Shown: positions 23,262 to 31,058 of the stretch, one piece after another
Layout of the letters: every line of letters starts with the position of its first letter
Position numbering within the stretch: the stretch's first letter is position 1
NCBI RefSeq assembly: GCF_013927005.1
Contig: NZ_CP055930.1
Location: 4,154,001-4,218,000 of the forward strand
Direction of reading: 5' to 3'
Length of the DNA: 64,000 nucleotides
From: Enterobacter sp. RHBSTW-00175
GTDB lineage: Bacteria; Pseudomonadota; Gammaproteobacteria; Enterobacterales; Enterobacteriaceae
Program-made: the position numbers and the translations under genes
Notes under the pieces: generated by a model
What the model saw: only the letters and a program-made list of their open reading frames with translations
Told to the model about the DNA's origin: nothing
The model's database searches: none

Positions 23262-23568
23262 AAAGTAATGATACTGCTTTACCCAATTATCTGTCTTATA
23301 CCTGCGGAAGTCAGCGGACATAAATTAAATTATATAGTAACAAATGGCAACTATATTAATGTTTAATTATTCTTAAGGGTTGAAGTGTTGCTATAAAAGA
23401 AACTTATATAGATTTAAAATGTAGTTGTCGATATTGTGGGTTTAGCTGTCTAAGATTCAAGGTCCTTTACTGTTCTCATGAATGAATTTAGTTTAGCGAT
23501 TCTGAATTTGAAGAACTATATATGGATAAAATACGTCACTAATCTGGTGTTCTTGCACCAAAAGAATG

Positions 23569-23595
23569 AAGGTCGCCGTCGGGCGACCTTTTTTA
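23569..23595 (+). terminator. Terminator before the holin gene
   Basis: AAGGTCGCC-GTCG-GGCGACCTT followed by a T-rich run (TTTTTATTT). It would stop transcription entering the lysis genes unless antiterminated. Confidence 0.85.
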
Positions 23596-23636
23596 TTTCA
23601 AAACACAGCACCCGCAACCTGGCGAGGTGAGAGACT

Positions 23637-23978
23637 ATGAAAATGCATAACGATCCCCACTCCTGGACGGAGTTTATCGAATTACTCCACAGCTGGTGGC
23701 GCGGTGAAACGCCGATGGGTGCCGTATTGCTATCGGTGGTCATGGCTGCCATGAGAATTGCCTACGGCGGCGGCGGCTGGAAAAAAATGATTCTTGAGGG
23801 CTCCATTTGCGGAGCGCTAACTCTTACAGCTGTATCAGCTCTTGATTACTTTAACCTTCCCCAGTCTCTGTCAATTGCTATTGGCGGAGCGCTGGGGTTT
23901 GTTGGCGTTGAACAAGTTAAAGCTGTAGCTGGCAGGGTGTTTAGTTCTCGATTCGGAGGCGGTGATGCAAACCAGTGA
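23637..23978 (+). CDS. Phage holin, lambda-type superfamily
   Basis: 113 residues with three hydrophobic segments (MGAVLLSVVMAAMRIAY, SICGALTLTAVSALDY, SIAIGGALGFVGVEQV). Forms membrane lesions that release or activate endolysin. AGGTGAG lies before ATG 23637. It overlaps the lysozyme gene by 14 bp. Confidence 0.85.
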   Translation: MKMHNDPHSWTEFIELLHSWWRGETPMGAVLLSVVMAAMRIAYGGGGWKKMILEGSICGALTLTAVSALDYFNLPQSLSIAIGGALGFVGVEQVKAVAGRVFSSRFGGGDANQ

Positions 23979-24405
23979 CAAAGGGATTGCTCTAATCAAA
24001 GAGTTCGAAGGATGCAAACTTACCGCTTACCAGGACAGTGTAGGGGTATGGACGATCGGATATGGCTGGACTCAGCCTGTCGATGGGAAACCAATCCGCG
24101 CTGGGATGACCATTAAGCAGGATACCGCCGAGCGCCTGTTGAAAACTGGTCTGGTGAGTTACGAAAGCGACGTCTCTCGTCTGGTTAAAGTTGGGCTGAC
24201 ACAGGGTCAGTTCGATGCGCTGGCGGCATTTACGTATAACCTCGGAGTTCGCTCGTTGTCGACTTCTACACTGTTGCGGAAACTCAACGCTGGTGATTCC
24301 GCTGGCGCTGCTGACGAGTTCCTGCGCTGGAATAAAGCTGGTGGAAAAGTCCTGAATGGGCTGATTCGTCGGCGTGAGGCGGAGCGTGCTCTGTTCCTGT
24401 CGTGA
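23965..24405 (+). CDS. Endolysin, glycoside hydrolase 24 lysozyme
   Basis: 146 residues with the T4-lysozyme-type active-site block KEFEGCKLTAYQDSVGVWTIGYG: catalytic Glu in EFEG, then Asp and Thr. It cleaves peptidoglycan. ATG 23965 follows GGAGGCGG inside the holin gene. No signal-arrest-release segment is seen, so export depends on the holin. Confidence 0.92.
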   Translation: MQTSDKGIALIKEFEGCKLTAYQDSVGVWTIGYGWTQPVDGKPIRAGMTIKQDTAERLLKTGLVSYESDVSRLVKVGLTQGQFDALAAFTYNLGVRSLSTSTLLRKLNAGDSAGAADEFLRWNKAGGKVLNGLIRRREAERALFLS

Positions 24406-24947
24406 TTACTCTGGCGGATATGAAAGCTGCATGGCGTTCGATATTGCTGGTGGCCGTAGTGGTCGTTGTTGCCGTGCTGCTTGTTCTGCTGGCAAACAGC
24501 CGAACCGATGTAGCTACGTTGCAGAGTGATAATGACGTTCTGCGTAATGACAACACTTTGCAGGGGACGGTTATCGCAACACAGGCTCTTAACTTCAACC
24601 GTTTTAACCAGGTAGCCGAACACGCAAACCGACTTTACTCGCTGATTGATGCCAGCACCGATAACACTGTTATCGAATACCGGGAGATACTCCGCCGTGA
24701 AAAAACCTGTGATCTGCCTGTTCCTGCTGATGTTGCTGGTGGGTTGCTCGAATACGCGCACCGTTTACGTGCCAGCGCAATGCGCCCCGATACCAGCAAC
24801 GCTGACGCAACCAATGATAGCGCCACTGCCCCCGGCTCAATAACTTACTGTCAGGCCGTCCTCTGGATTAAGCCGCTGTTGGCTGTGATTGAGAAAGGCA
24901 ACAATAACTTGGCTGGCATACGTCAAATTGAGCAAGAACGTCAGTGA
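24402..24947 (+). CDS. i-spanin Rz-like lysis protein
   Basis: 181 residues, one N-terminal membrane anchor (about 12-31) followed by a long periplasmic helical region rich in Asn, Asp and Gln. It overlaps the lysozyme stop by 4 bp. Spanins fuse inner and outer membranes at the end of lysis. The o-spanin is embedded in another frame at 24697..24843. Confidence 0.85.
   Translation: MITLADMKAAWRSILLVAVVVVVAVLLVLLANSRTDVATLQSDNDVLRNDNTLQGTVIATQALNFNRFNQVAEHANRLYSLIDASTDNTVIEYREILRREKTCDLPVPADVAGGLLEYAHRLRASAMRPDTSNADATNDSATAPGSITYCQAVLWIKPLLAVIEKGNNNLAGIRQIEQERQ
24697..24843 (+). CDS. o-spanin Rz1-like lipoprotein, nested in Rz
   Basis: 48 residues from GTG 24697. The signal and lipobox (KKPVICLFLLMLLVGC) give a lipid-anchored cysteine at 16, followed by a short proline-rich mature part ending MIAPLPPAQ. 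It lies wholly inside the Rz gene in the +1 frame, a classic embedded Rz/Rz1 pair. GGGAGAT lies before the start. Confidence 0.85.
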   Translation: MKKPVICLFLLMLLVGCSNTRTVYVPAQCAPIPATLTQPMIAPLPPAQ

Positions 24948-25172
24948 CGCTTAAACAAAGCGTGTGAGACGAAATGTCAGAAAAAAATAGAAATTCGAAA
25001 ATGAGGTCTTTGATTTTCAAAAGGAGTGTTCATTGAATTGATTAGTGTTGCGATTAATTTGAATCTGGGAATAGAGCATTGGCTAAGTGATTAAGTGCTA
25101 TGAGTAATGTCTTTGTGCTTAAAAAGTAATCAACTGTGATAAGATAACCCTTACTCTTATAGGGGGTAAATT

Positions 25173-25337
25173 ATGTCATTCTTCGATTATGCACTTAAAC
25201 GTGTTGAAGCAGCGACCAAAACAACAGTGACTTGTCCGATATGCGGACATAACTCTAATCATCCGACAACAAAGGTACGGCGGGAACAGCCCTTGCTCTG
25301 TCCTCGATGTAAATCATTGTTTGTAATTCATCGATAA
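25173..25337 (+). CDS. YnfU-like zinc-ribbon protein, 54 aa
   Basis: A small protein with two CxxC pairs (TCPICGHNSNHPTTKV and LCPRCKSLFVIHR), the pattern of YnfU from the E. coli Qin prophage. AGGGGGT precedes the ATG. Probably zinc-binding; the role is unknown. It follows the lysis genes and precedes a palindrome-rich non-coding region. The 225 bp before it are AT-rich and empty. Confidence 0.75.
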   Translation: MSFFDYALKRVEAATKTTVTCPICGHNSNHPTTKVRREQPLLCPRCKSLFVIHR

Positions 25338-25357
25338 TATTCTGAGCTGCTGAATAT

Positions 25358-25379
25358 AACCGTCTCGTGGCGGTTTTTT
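25358..25379 (+). terminator. Terminator after the YnfU-like gene
   Basis: AACCGTC-TCGT-GGCGGTT, 7-bp perfect stem followed by TTTT. Confidence 0.8.
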
Positions 25380-25380
25380 G

Positions 25381-25416
25381 TTGCCATCACCATGGGCTAC
25401 CACATAGTGATGGCAA
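25381..25416. repeat. Perfect inverted repeat
   Basis: TTGCCATCAC (25381..25390) and GTGATGGCAA (25407..25416) around a 16-base loop. It directly adjoins the first TATCCC palindrome and has no T-run. Confidence 0.75.
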
Positions 25417-25658
25417 TATCCCCTCTAAGGGATAAAACACTAAATATCCCTTGTATGGGATAAATCGGCCTCGCAACCTGCGGGGCTTTTTTATGCGCAT
25501 CGCACGCACACATCTAAGAAAGTCTTTCAGCTGTGAGCCTGTCCGCGCAGGCTCTCGTTATTTATGAGTTTTGAAGGCAAGCTCTGCTTCCTTTCTTCTT
25601 GTGACTTTGTCTTATCCCTTACTGGGGATAACTCAGCAATTATCCCCACCAGCGGATA
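25417..25658. promoter_or_regulatory. Four TATCCC-N6-GGGATA palindromes in two pairs
   Basis: Copies at 25417..25434, 25445..25462 and 25613..25630 are perfect 6-bp inverted repeats with a 6-base centre; 25641..25658 has one mismatch. Within each pair the repeats start 28 bp apart, and the pairs are 196 bp apart. The spacing suggests cooperative binding of a protein on one DNA face. The region from 25338 to 25716 has no gene. Confidence 0.75.
25468..25492 (+). terminator. Terminator between the palindrome pairs
   Basis: GCCTCGC-AACCT-GCGGGGC followed by TTTTTT. Confidence 0.8.
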
Positions 25659-25716
25659 AAGCTAATCTCTGAAGTCGGAAAAATGAACAAGCTTAAACAT
25701 AAGGTTGGTCGTAGGT

Positions 25717-26079
25717 ATGCCCCCACGTATCAAAAGGCCATGCAGACACAAAGGCTGTGCTGAGCTTACAAATGACTCAAGCGGCTATTGCGTCCGGCAT
25801 CGGCAGCAGCATGTTGGAGAAGGATGGCGCAACTACCAGAACGGTAAAAGCCGGCAAGAGCGTGGTTACGGGCGTCCCTGGGAAGTTAGGCGCGCACGTA
25901 TTCTTCAGCGAGATAAGCATGTATGCCAGGAGTGTCGACGTGTTGGTATAGCAACACGTGCGAGTACCGTCGATCATATCATCGCTAAGGCGCACGGTGG
26001 AACGGATAATGATGACAACCTGGAGTCACTGTGCTGGCCATGCCATAGGACGAAGACCGGGAAGGAGCGTATCCGATGA
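25717..26079 (+). CDS. HNH endonuclease, HK97 gp74-like
   Basis: 120 residues. N-terminal CxxxC..CxxH zinc cluster (PCRHKGCAE, YCVRHRQQH), then the HNH core: VCQECRRVGIATRASTVDHIIAKAHGGTDNDDNLESLCWPCH. In HK97-type phages this enzyme works with terminase at cos during packaging and is encoded next to cos. ATG 25717 is preferred over an upstream TTG. Confidence 0.9.
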   Translation: MPPRIKRPCRHKGCAELTNDSSGYCVRHRQQHVGEGWRNYQNGKSRQERGYGRPWEVRRARILQRDKHVCQECRRVGIATRASTVDHIIAKAHGGTDNDDNLESLCWPCHRTKTGKERIR

Positions 26080-26276
26080 GCTATACCCGTTGCACCTATT
26101 GCGGTTCACATCTGCACACGGGCGCTAACTGCCCTAATACGTGGGGCGGTTCATCACGGCGTGTTAGCCTGCGCTGCAGCTATTGTGGGAAGTCCGGGCA
26201 CAACTCAAAGGCTTGTCCTCACAACGCGAGCAGCGGGCGTAGGCGCAGCCTGAGCGACGACTTCCACCTCGATTGA
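26076..26276 (+). CDS. Double zinc-knuckle (CCHC) protein
   Basis: 66 residues with two CX2CX4HX4C knuckles: CTYCGSHLHTGANC and CSYCGKSGHNSKAC, the spacing of retroviral nucleocapsid knuckles, plus a basic C-terminus. It overlaps the HNH gene by 4 bp and lies directly before the cos candidate region and the terminase genes. Single-strand nucleic acid binding during packaging is a plausible but untested role. Confidence 0.7.
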   Translation: MSYTRCTYCGSHLHTGANCPNTWGGSSRRVSLRCSYCGKSGHNSKACPHNASSGRRRSLSDDFHLD

Positions 26277-26424
26277 GGCGGGGGCAGCAGCGCGGCGCTG
26301 GCGACAGGGGGTAGGGGGGGCTAAATCCCCAACCCCTTTCGCTTTTAAGGACTGCCGCTTCCGGTAGTTTTTTGCGTGTGAGAAATAAGAATTTTTTTTT
26401 TGATGATATTTGAGGTGTTTCGCT
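26277..26424. other. Non-coding region likely to contain cos
   Basis: 148 bp between the HNH/zinc-knuckle genes and terS, the place of cos in HK97. It starts very GC-rich with G-runs (GGGGGTAGGGGGGG near 26308) followed by complementary C-runs, then an AT-rich stretch with nine T residues before the terS RBS. No cohesive-end sequence can be read from a prophage alone. Confidence 0.4.
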
Positions 26425-26859
26425 ATGAGTACCGGAGTGAGATCGCCGGGTGGAGGTCGTAAGCCGAAGAAGACCGGATCGCAGTTAAGTTCTCTGACTC
26501 GTGCAGTTTCACCGCCAGATGAACTGTTGGGTGAGATGGCGATCGATGCCTGGAAACGAACCTGCAAAATTCTCATTAATCATGGTTCGTTCGAAATGGA
26601 GGACTGCTATTTGCTGATGGAATATTGCAACACGGTGCAGCTCCTTTTCGACGCGAACCAGGAAATAAAAGCTGATGGGATTGGGGATGAAACTGCTGCC
26701 GGTGGGCAGAAAATGGGGGCCGCAGTAAAGGCGCGGGATAAGTATATCTCACAGCTTATCCGTCTTAGCGTGGTCCTGAAACTTGATCCTAACAGCAGAG
26801 CCAGAAAACGCACGCCGGGCGAAGAAAGTAAATCCGGCAATGAATTTGACGAATTTTGA
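26425..26859 (+). CDS. Terminase small subunit, P27 family
   Basis: 144 residues, basic N-terminus (MSTGVRSPGGGRKPKKTGSQ) then helices as in HK97/P27-type TerS (AIDAWKRTCKILINHGSFEMEDCYLLMEYC). It recognises phage DNA and loads TerL. GAGGTG before ATG 26425. An upstream in-frame ATG at 26410 lacks an RBS. Confidence 0.88.
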   Translation: MSTGVRSPGGGRKPKKTGSQLSSLTRAVSPPDELLGEMAIDAWKRTCKILINHGSFEMEDCYLLMEYCNTVQLLFDANQEIKADGIGDETAAGGQKMGAAVKARDKYISQLIRLSVVLKLDPNSRARKRTPGEESKSGNEFDEF

Positions 26860-26892
26860 TTGGGGCAATGGTCCCAATTTTAGGGACTTATT

Positions 26893-28608
26893 ATGGCCGC
26901 GTACCCGAGCGTCAATATGGCGAACCAGTATGCGCGGGATGTGCTGAACGGGAAAATACTCGCCTGCAAGACCATCCAGCTGGCATGCCAGCGCCATTTT
27001 AATGATCTGAAAATTTCTCTCGATAAGGATTATCCCTACCGTTTCGACCGTGAACTGGCGGAACGCGCCTGCCGTTTCGTTCAGCTATTACCACACTCCA
27101 GCGGCGATTTGGCTGGTCAAAAACTGAAGCTGGAACCCTGGCAGGCGTTTGCATTTGGCTCGATTTTTGGCTGGGTCACGAAAAAGACCAAAAAACGCCG
27201 ATTTCGCGAAGCGTATATCCGGGTGGCCAGGAAAAACGGGAAATCGTTTTTCGCGGCAGGTATAGGCACGTACATGTTCTGCGCTGACGGTGAAAACAGC
27301 GCCGAAGTGTACTGCGGGGCCACCACGATGGCGCAGGCGAAAAAGGTCTTCACCCCAGCCAGGCAGATGGCAGATCGCCTTCCGTCGCTTCGCTCAAAAT
27401 TCAGTATTTCGGTCTGGGTTGACAGCCTGACCCGTCCGGACGGTTCTCTGTTCGCGCCTATCGCCGGGAAGCCTGGCGACGGTGACAGCCCTCACTGCGC
27501 GATCATTGATGAATATCATGAGCACGATACGGATCACATGTATGAAGCCATGACGCTGGGTATGGGCGCACGTTCGCAGCCGCTGACGCTCATCATTACC
27601 ACAGCGGGTACGTCGCTGGAATCGCCATGCTATGACAAGGATAAACAGGTCAAGGAGATGCTTAACGGGCATGTCCCTAACGAACGCCTGTTTGGCCTGA
27701 TTTATGATCTCGATGAAGGGGATGAATGGACCGACCCGACCAACTTCATTAAAGCGAACCCTAACCTCGACGTGTCGATATCGTATGACGATCTGCTGGC
27801 GGAGATGGAGGTCGCTAAACAGGTTCCGCGTAAGGTCAACGCCTTTAAAACGAAGCGCCTGAATATCTGGGTATCCGGTAAAGCCGCGTTCTACAACATG
27901 ACGCAGTGGCATGCTGCCGCCGATAAATCCCTGCGCTACGAGGACTTTGCCGGCGAGGATTATTACCTCGGTCTGGACCTTGCCCAGCGGCTGGATCTTA
28001 ACGCCGGTGTTGGCGTTTTCGTCCGCGAAATTGAGGGTAAGAAACACTACTACTGCATCAGGCCGAAATTCTGGGTACCGGAGGACACGGTCCGGAGCAC
28101 GGATCCGAAAATTGCCAAAACTGCAGACCGATATGTGAAGTTTGTCGAAATGGGGGCGCTTGAAGCGACAGATGGAGCAGAAGCGGACTATCGCGAAATT
28201 CTGGCCAGCATCATCGACCTCCAGGAGATTAATAAGGTCCGCATCAGCGAGATTCCCATCGACCCCAGCGGTGCCACGGCACTCAGCCACGAGCTGCAGG
28301 ACCACGGGTTTGAACCCATTTCTATCCGGCAGGACTACACCAACATGTCGCCGCCTATGAAGGAGCTGGAAGCGGCGCTCGCTGGCGGGCGGTTCCACCA
28401 TGACGGAAACCCCATCCTGTCATGGTGTATCAGCAACGTTATTGGAAAAAATGTCCCCGGTAGCGACGATATAGTCCGGCCTACGAAAGGCGACAAACAG
28501 TCAAAAATTGACGGCGCGACAGCGCTGTTTATGGCAATAGGCCGCGCAATGCTGAACGGTCGGGCCAGCAATCAATCCGTTTATGATGAGGAAGACGTCG
28601 CATGTTAA
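26893..28608 (+). CDS. Terminase large subunit
   Basis: 571-residue packaging motor and nuclease. The ATPase Walker A is VARKNGKS (111-118) and Walker B is CAIIDEYHEH (about 204); the C-terminal nuclease has acidic residues in YLGLDLAQRLDLNAGV and IPIDPSG. HK97/lambda-independent TerL type. It overlaps the next small gene by 7 bp. Confidence 0.93.
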   Translation: MAAYPSVNMANQYARDVLNGKILACKTIQLACQRHFNDLKISLDKDYPYRFDRELAERACRFVQLLPHSSGDLAGQKLKLEPWQAFAFGSIFGWVTKKTKKRRFREAYIRVARKNGKSFFAAGIGTYMFCADGENSAEVYCGATTMAQAKKVFTPARQMADRLPSLRSKFSISVWVDSLTRPDGSLFAPIAGKPGDGDSPHCAIIDEYHEHDTDHMYEAMTLGMGARSQPLTLIITTAGTSLESPCYDKDKQVKEMLNGHVPNERLFGLIYDLDEGDEWTDPTNFIKANPNLDVSISYDDLLAEMEVAKQVPRKVNAFKTKRLNIWVSGKAAFYNMTQWHAAADKSLRYEDFAGEDYYLGLDLAQRLDLNAGVGVFVREIEGKKHYYCIRPKFWVPEDTVRSTDPKIAKTADRYVKFVEMGALEATDGAEADYREILASIIDLQEINKVRISEIPIDPSGATALSHELQDHGFEPISIRQDYTNMSPPMKELEAALAGGRFHHDGNPILSWCISNVIGKNVPGSDDIVRPTKGDKQSKIDGATALFMAIGRAMLNGRASNQSVYDEEDVAC

Positions 28609-28781
28609 CGGCAATTATTACCTTTATGATCGGCCTTCTTGGCGCGGCGCTTATCTCGGTTGGCGCGTGGATGGTTTTTCCGCCTGCAGGCGTTATTGCT
28701 GCAGGCGTGTTTTGCCTGCTGGCATCCTATTTTGCAGCCAGAGCCGCTGCACCAGCGAATGATTTACCGGGGGGTAACTGA
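28602..28781 (+). CDS. Small membrane protein, 59 aa
   Basis: ATG 28602 lies inside the terL stop region, and the TGA overlaps the portal ATG, so it is coupled on both sides. Two hydrophobic helices (ITFMIGLLGAALISVGAWMVF and VIAAGVFCLLASYF) make it a probable two-pass membrane protein. Function unknown; genes of this kind occur between terL and portal in related phages. Confidence 0.7.
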   Translation: MLTAIITFMIGLLGAALISVGAWMVFPPAGVIAAGVFCLLASYFAARAAAPANDLPGGN

Positions 28782-30040
28782 TGTTCATTCCTCAGTTCTT
28801 CCGGGGCAGGTCGCGTCCGGGAGGGAGTAACTGGACAACGGTTCTCGGGAGCGTCAGTGCCAGCAAGAGCTCATCGGGCATGCTGGTGACGCCGGAAACG
28901 GCAATGGGGATCGGGGCCATTCGCGCCTGTGTGACGCTCCTTGCAGAATCCATCGCCCAGCTGCCCTGTGAGCTTTACCAGCGCGACGAAAAAGGCGGTC
29001 GACGCAGGGCAACGGATCACCCCCTGTACGATGTGATCCATTCGCAGCCGAACAGAAAGGACACCAGCTTTGAGTATTACGAACAGCAGCAGGGCGTGCT
29101 GGGGCTTGAGGGGAACAGCTATTCCCTGATTGACCGGCACGGCAACGGCGATATCGCTGAATTGATACCGATTAACCCTAAAAAGGTCATCGTCCTGAAA
29201 GGGCCGGACGGGATGCCGTATTACGAGCTGCCTGAGCTGGGTGAAACGGTACCGATGCGCATGATGCATCACATCAAGTATTTCTCGCTCGACGGGTACA
29301 TCGGCACCTCGCCGATTCAGACGAACGCGGACGTTCTCGGGCTGGGCATGGCGGTTGAGCAGCATGCTGCGCAGGTGTTCGCCCGTGGCACCACGATGTC
29401 CGGCGTGATTGAACGCCCCAAAGAGGCCGGAGCCATCAAGAGCCAGGCGTCAATTGATAAGCTTCTGGCCAAATGGACGGACCGCTATTCCGGCGTGAGA
29501 AACGCCTTCAGTGTGGCGTTGCTGCAGGAGGGAATGAGCTATAAGCAGCTGTCTCAGGACAATGAAAAAGCGCAGCTGCTGCAATCGCGCCAGTGGACGG
29601 TAAACGAGGTGTGCAGGCTTTACAAAATCCCGCCACACATGATTCAGCTTCTCGACAAATCGACCAACAACAACATCGAGCACCAGGGTCTTCAGTACGT
29701 GATGTACACGCTACTGGCCTGGCTGAAGCGCCATGAAGCGGCAATGATGCGCGATTTGTTGTTACCCAGCGAGCGTCGAGACTTTTACATCGAGTTTAAC
29801 GTCTCGTCGCTGCTGCGCGGCGATCAGAAATCGCGTTACGAGTCCTACGCGCTGGGCCGTCAGTGGGGCTGGCTGTCGGTCAACGATATCCGGCGCATGG
29901 AGAACATAGCCCCGGTAGAGGGCGGTGACACGTATCTGACGCCGCTGAACATGGTTGATACCAGTACCGTTCACGGGCTGGATAAAGCGACTCCCGCGCA
30001 GTTAAGCGAAATCAGCGCAATCCTGCAGCGAACTGCATAA
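28781..30040 (+). CDS. Portal protein, HK97 type
   Basis: 419 residues. Builds the dodecameric DNA entry channel at one capsid vertex. Recognisable blocks: AIRACVTLLAESIAQLPCELYQR, LEGNSYSLIDRHGNGDIAELIPINPKKV, and the C-terminal FNVSSLLRGDQKSRYESYALGRQWGWLSVNDIRRME. Position after terL agrees. Confidence 0.93.
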   Translation: MFIPQFFRGRSRPGGSNWTTVLGSVSASKSSSGMLVTPETAMGIGAIRACVTLLAESIAQLPCELYQRDEKGGRRRATDHPLYDVIHSQPNRKDTSFEYYEQQQGVLGLEGNSYSLIDRHGNGDIAELIPINPKKVIVLKGPDGMPYYELPELGETVPMRMMHHIKYFSLDGYIGTSPIQTNADVLGLGMAVEQHAAQVFARGTTMSGVIERPKEAGAIKSQASIDKLLAKWTDRYSGVRNAFSVALLQEGMSYKQLSQDNEKAQLLQSRQWTVNEVCRLYKIPPHMIQLLDKSTNNNIEHQGLQYVMYTLLAWLKRHEAAMMRDLLLPSERRDFYIEFNVSSLLRGDQKSRYESYALGRQWGWLSVNDIRRMENIAPVEGGDTYLTPLNMVDTSTVHGLDKATPAQLSEISAILQRTA

Positions 30041-30072
30041 ACCTGATTATCAGGCTCTCACAGGTATACACA

Positions 30073-30990
30073 ATGTCGAAATTAATCAACCTGCCGCACC
30101 TGGCTGACCAGGTGTTCGGGGTGCCTCATTACGCCACGCGGCAAATCATGGATTCGGTGAAGTCGATCCTGGTTCCCCGCCTGCAGGGCATGAATGCGGC
30201 CCCGATGGAAATGGCCCTAGGGCCGAATGATTCACAGGAAACGAACGAACCGCAGCAAGGTGGTGTCGGCGTGGGTGTTATTCCCGTCCACGGCATCCTT
30301 GTCCCCCGGCGTGGCCAGATTGTGAATATGTGTACGGAGCTGAACAGCTACGAGCGTATTCGCGGCCAGCTGACCACGCTGCTGAACGACCCGGGTATCA
30401 AAGAAATCGTGCTTGATATTAACTCGGGCGGCGGCGCGGTATCGGGCTGTAAGGAGCTGGCGGACTATATCTACCAGTCGCGCAACGCGAAGCCCATCAC
30501 GGCCATCGTGAACTTCAGCGCGTTCTCTGCGGCGTACTTTATCGCGTCAGCCTGCAGCAAAATCATCGTCAGCGAAACTAGCGGCGTGGGCTCCATCGGC
30601 GTCATTCTGGAGCATATGGAGTTGTCGAAATGGGAGGAGAGTGTGGGGCTGAAATTTACCACGTTCTCGCGCGGCGATAACAAGAACAACGGCTCCCCAC
30701 ATGAACCGCTGACGGAGCTGGCCACGTCCCAGATACAGGCGATGATCGACGGCGCGTACCAGACGTTCACGTCCTCCGTCTCGCAGTATCGCGGCATAGA
30801 TATCGACGCCGTTATTGGCACCCAGGCCGCGCTGTATTTCGGGCAGAACGCCGTCGCTGCAGGGCTGGCAGATGAGATGTCCGATCCTCAGTCAGCCATC
30901 AACGCGATTGCCGCGAAATACAAACCCTCGTCCCAGCAATCCAGTATCCAGTTACGTGCCGCTGCAATGGATCAGCAGGCCCGTATGTAA
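30073..30990 (+). CDS. Capsid maturation protease, S49/SppA-like
   Basis: 305 residues. Peptidase S49 pattern as in lambda gpC: VIPVHGILVPRRG, LDINSGGGAVSGCKELADYI, nucleophile Ser in FSAFSAAYFIASAC, and the GVGSIGVILEH block with the general-base Lys in the following helix. It processes the capsid N-terminal scaffold domain. Many HK97-type phages use the U35 protease instead; this lineage uses S49. Confidence 0.9.
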   Translation: MSKLINLPHLADQVFGVPHYATRQIMDSVKSILVPRLQGMNAAPMEMALGPNDSQETNEPQQGGVGVGVIPVHGILVPRRGQIVNMCTELNSYERIRGQLTTLLNDPGIKEIVLDINSGGGAVSGCKELADYIYQSRNAKPITAIVNFSAFSAAYFIASACSKIIVSETSGVGSIGVILEHMELSKWEESVGLKFTTFSRGDNKNNGSPHEPLTELATSQIQAMIDGAYQTFTSSVSQYRGIDIDAVIGTQAALYFGQNAVAAGLADEMSDPQSAINAIAAKYKPSSQQSSIQLRAAAMDQQARM

Positions 30991-31011
30991 CCCGACGCGA
31001 AGCGTCACCGT

Positions 31012-31037
31012 AAGCAGCCAGATGGCTGCTTTTTTTA
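31012..31037 (+). terminator. Hairpin between protease and capsid genes
   Basis: AAGCAGCC-AGAT-GGCTGCTT followed by T-run. It probably modulates the ratio of protease to capsid mRNA. Confidence 0.8.
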
Positions 31038-31058
31038 TGCGTAAAAGAGAGAAAAACG

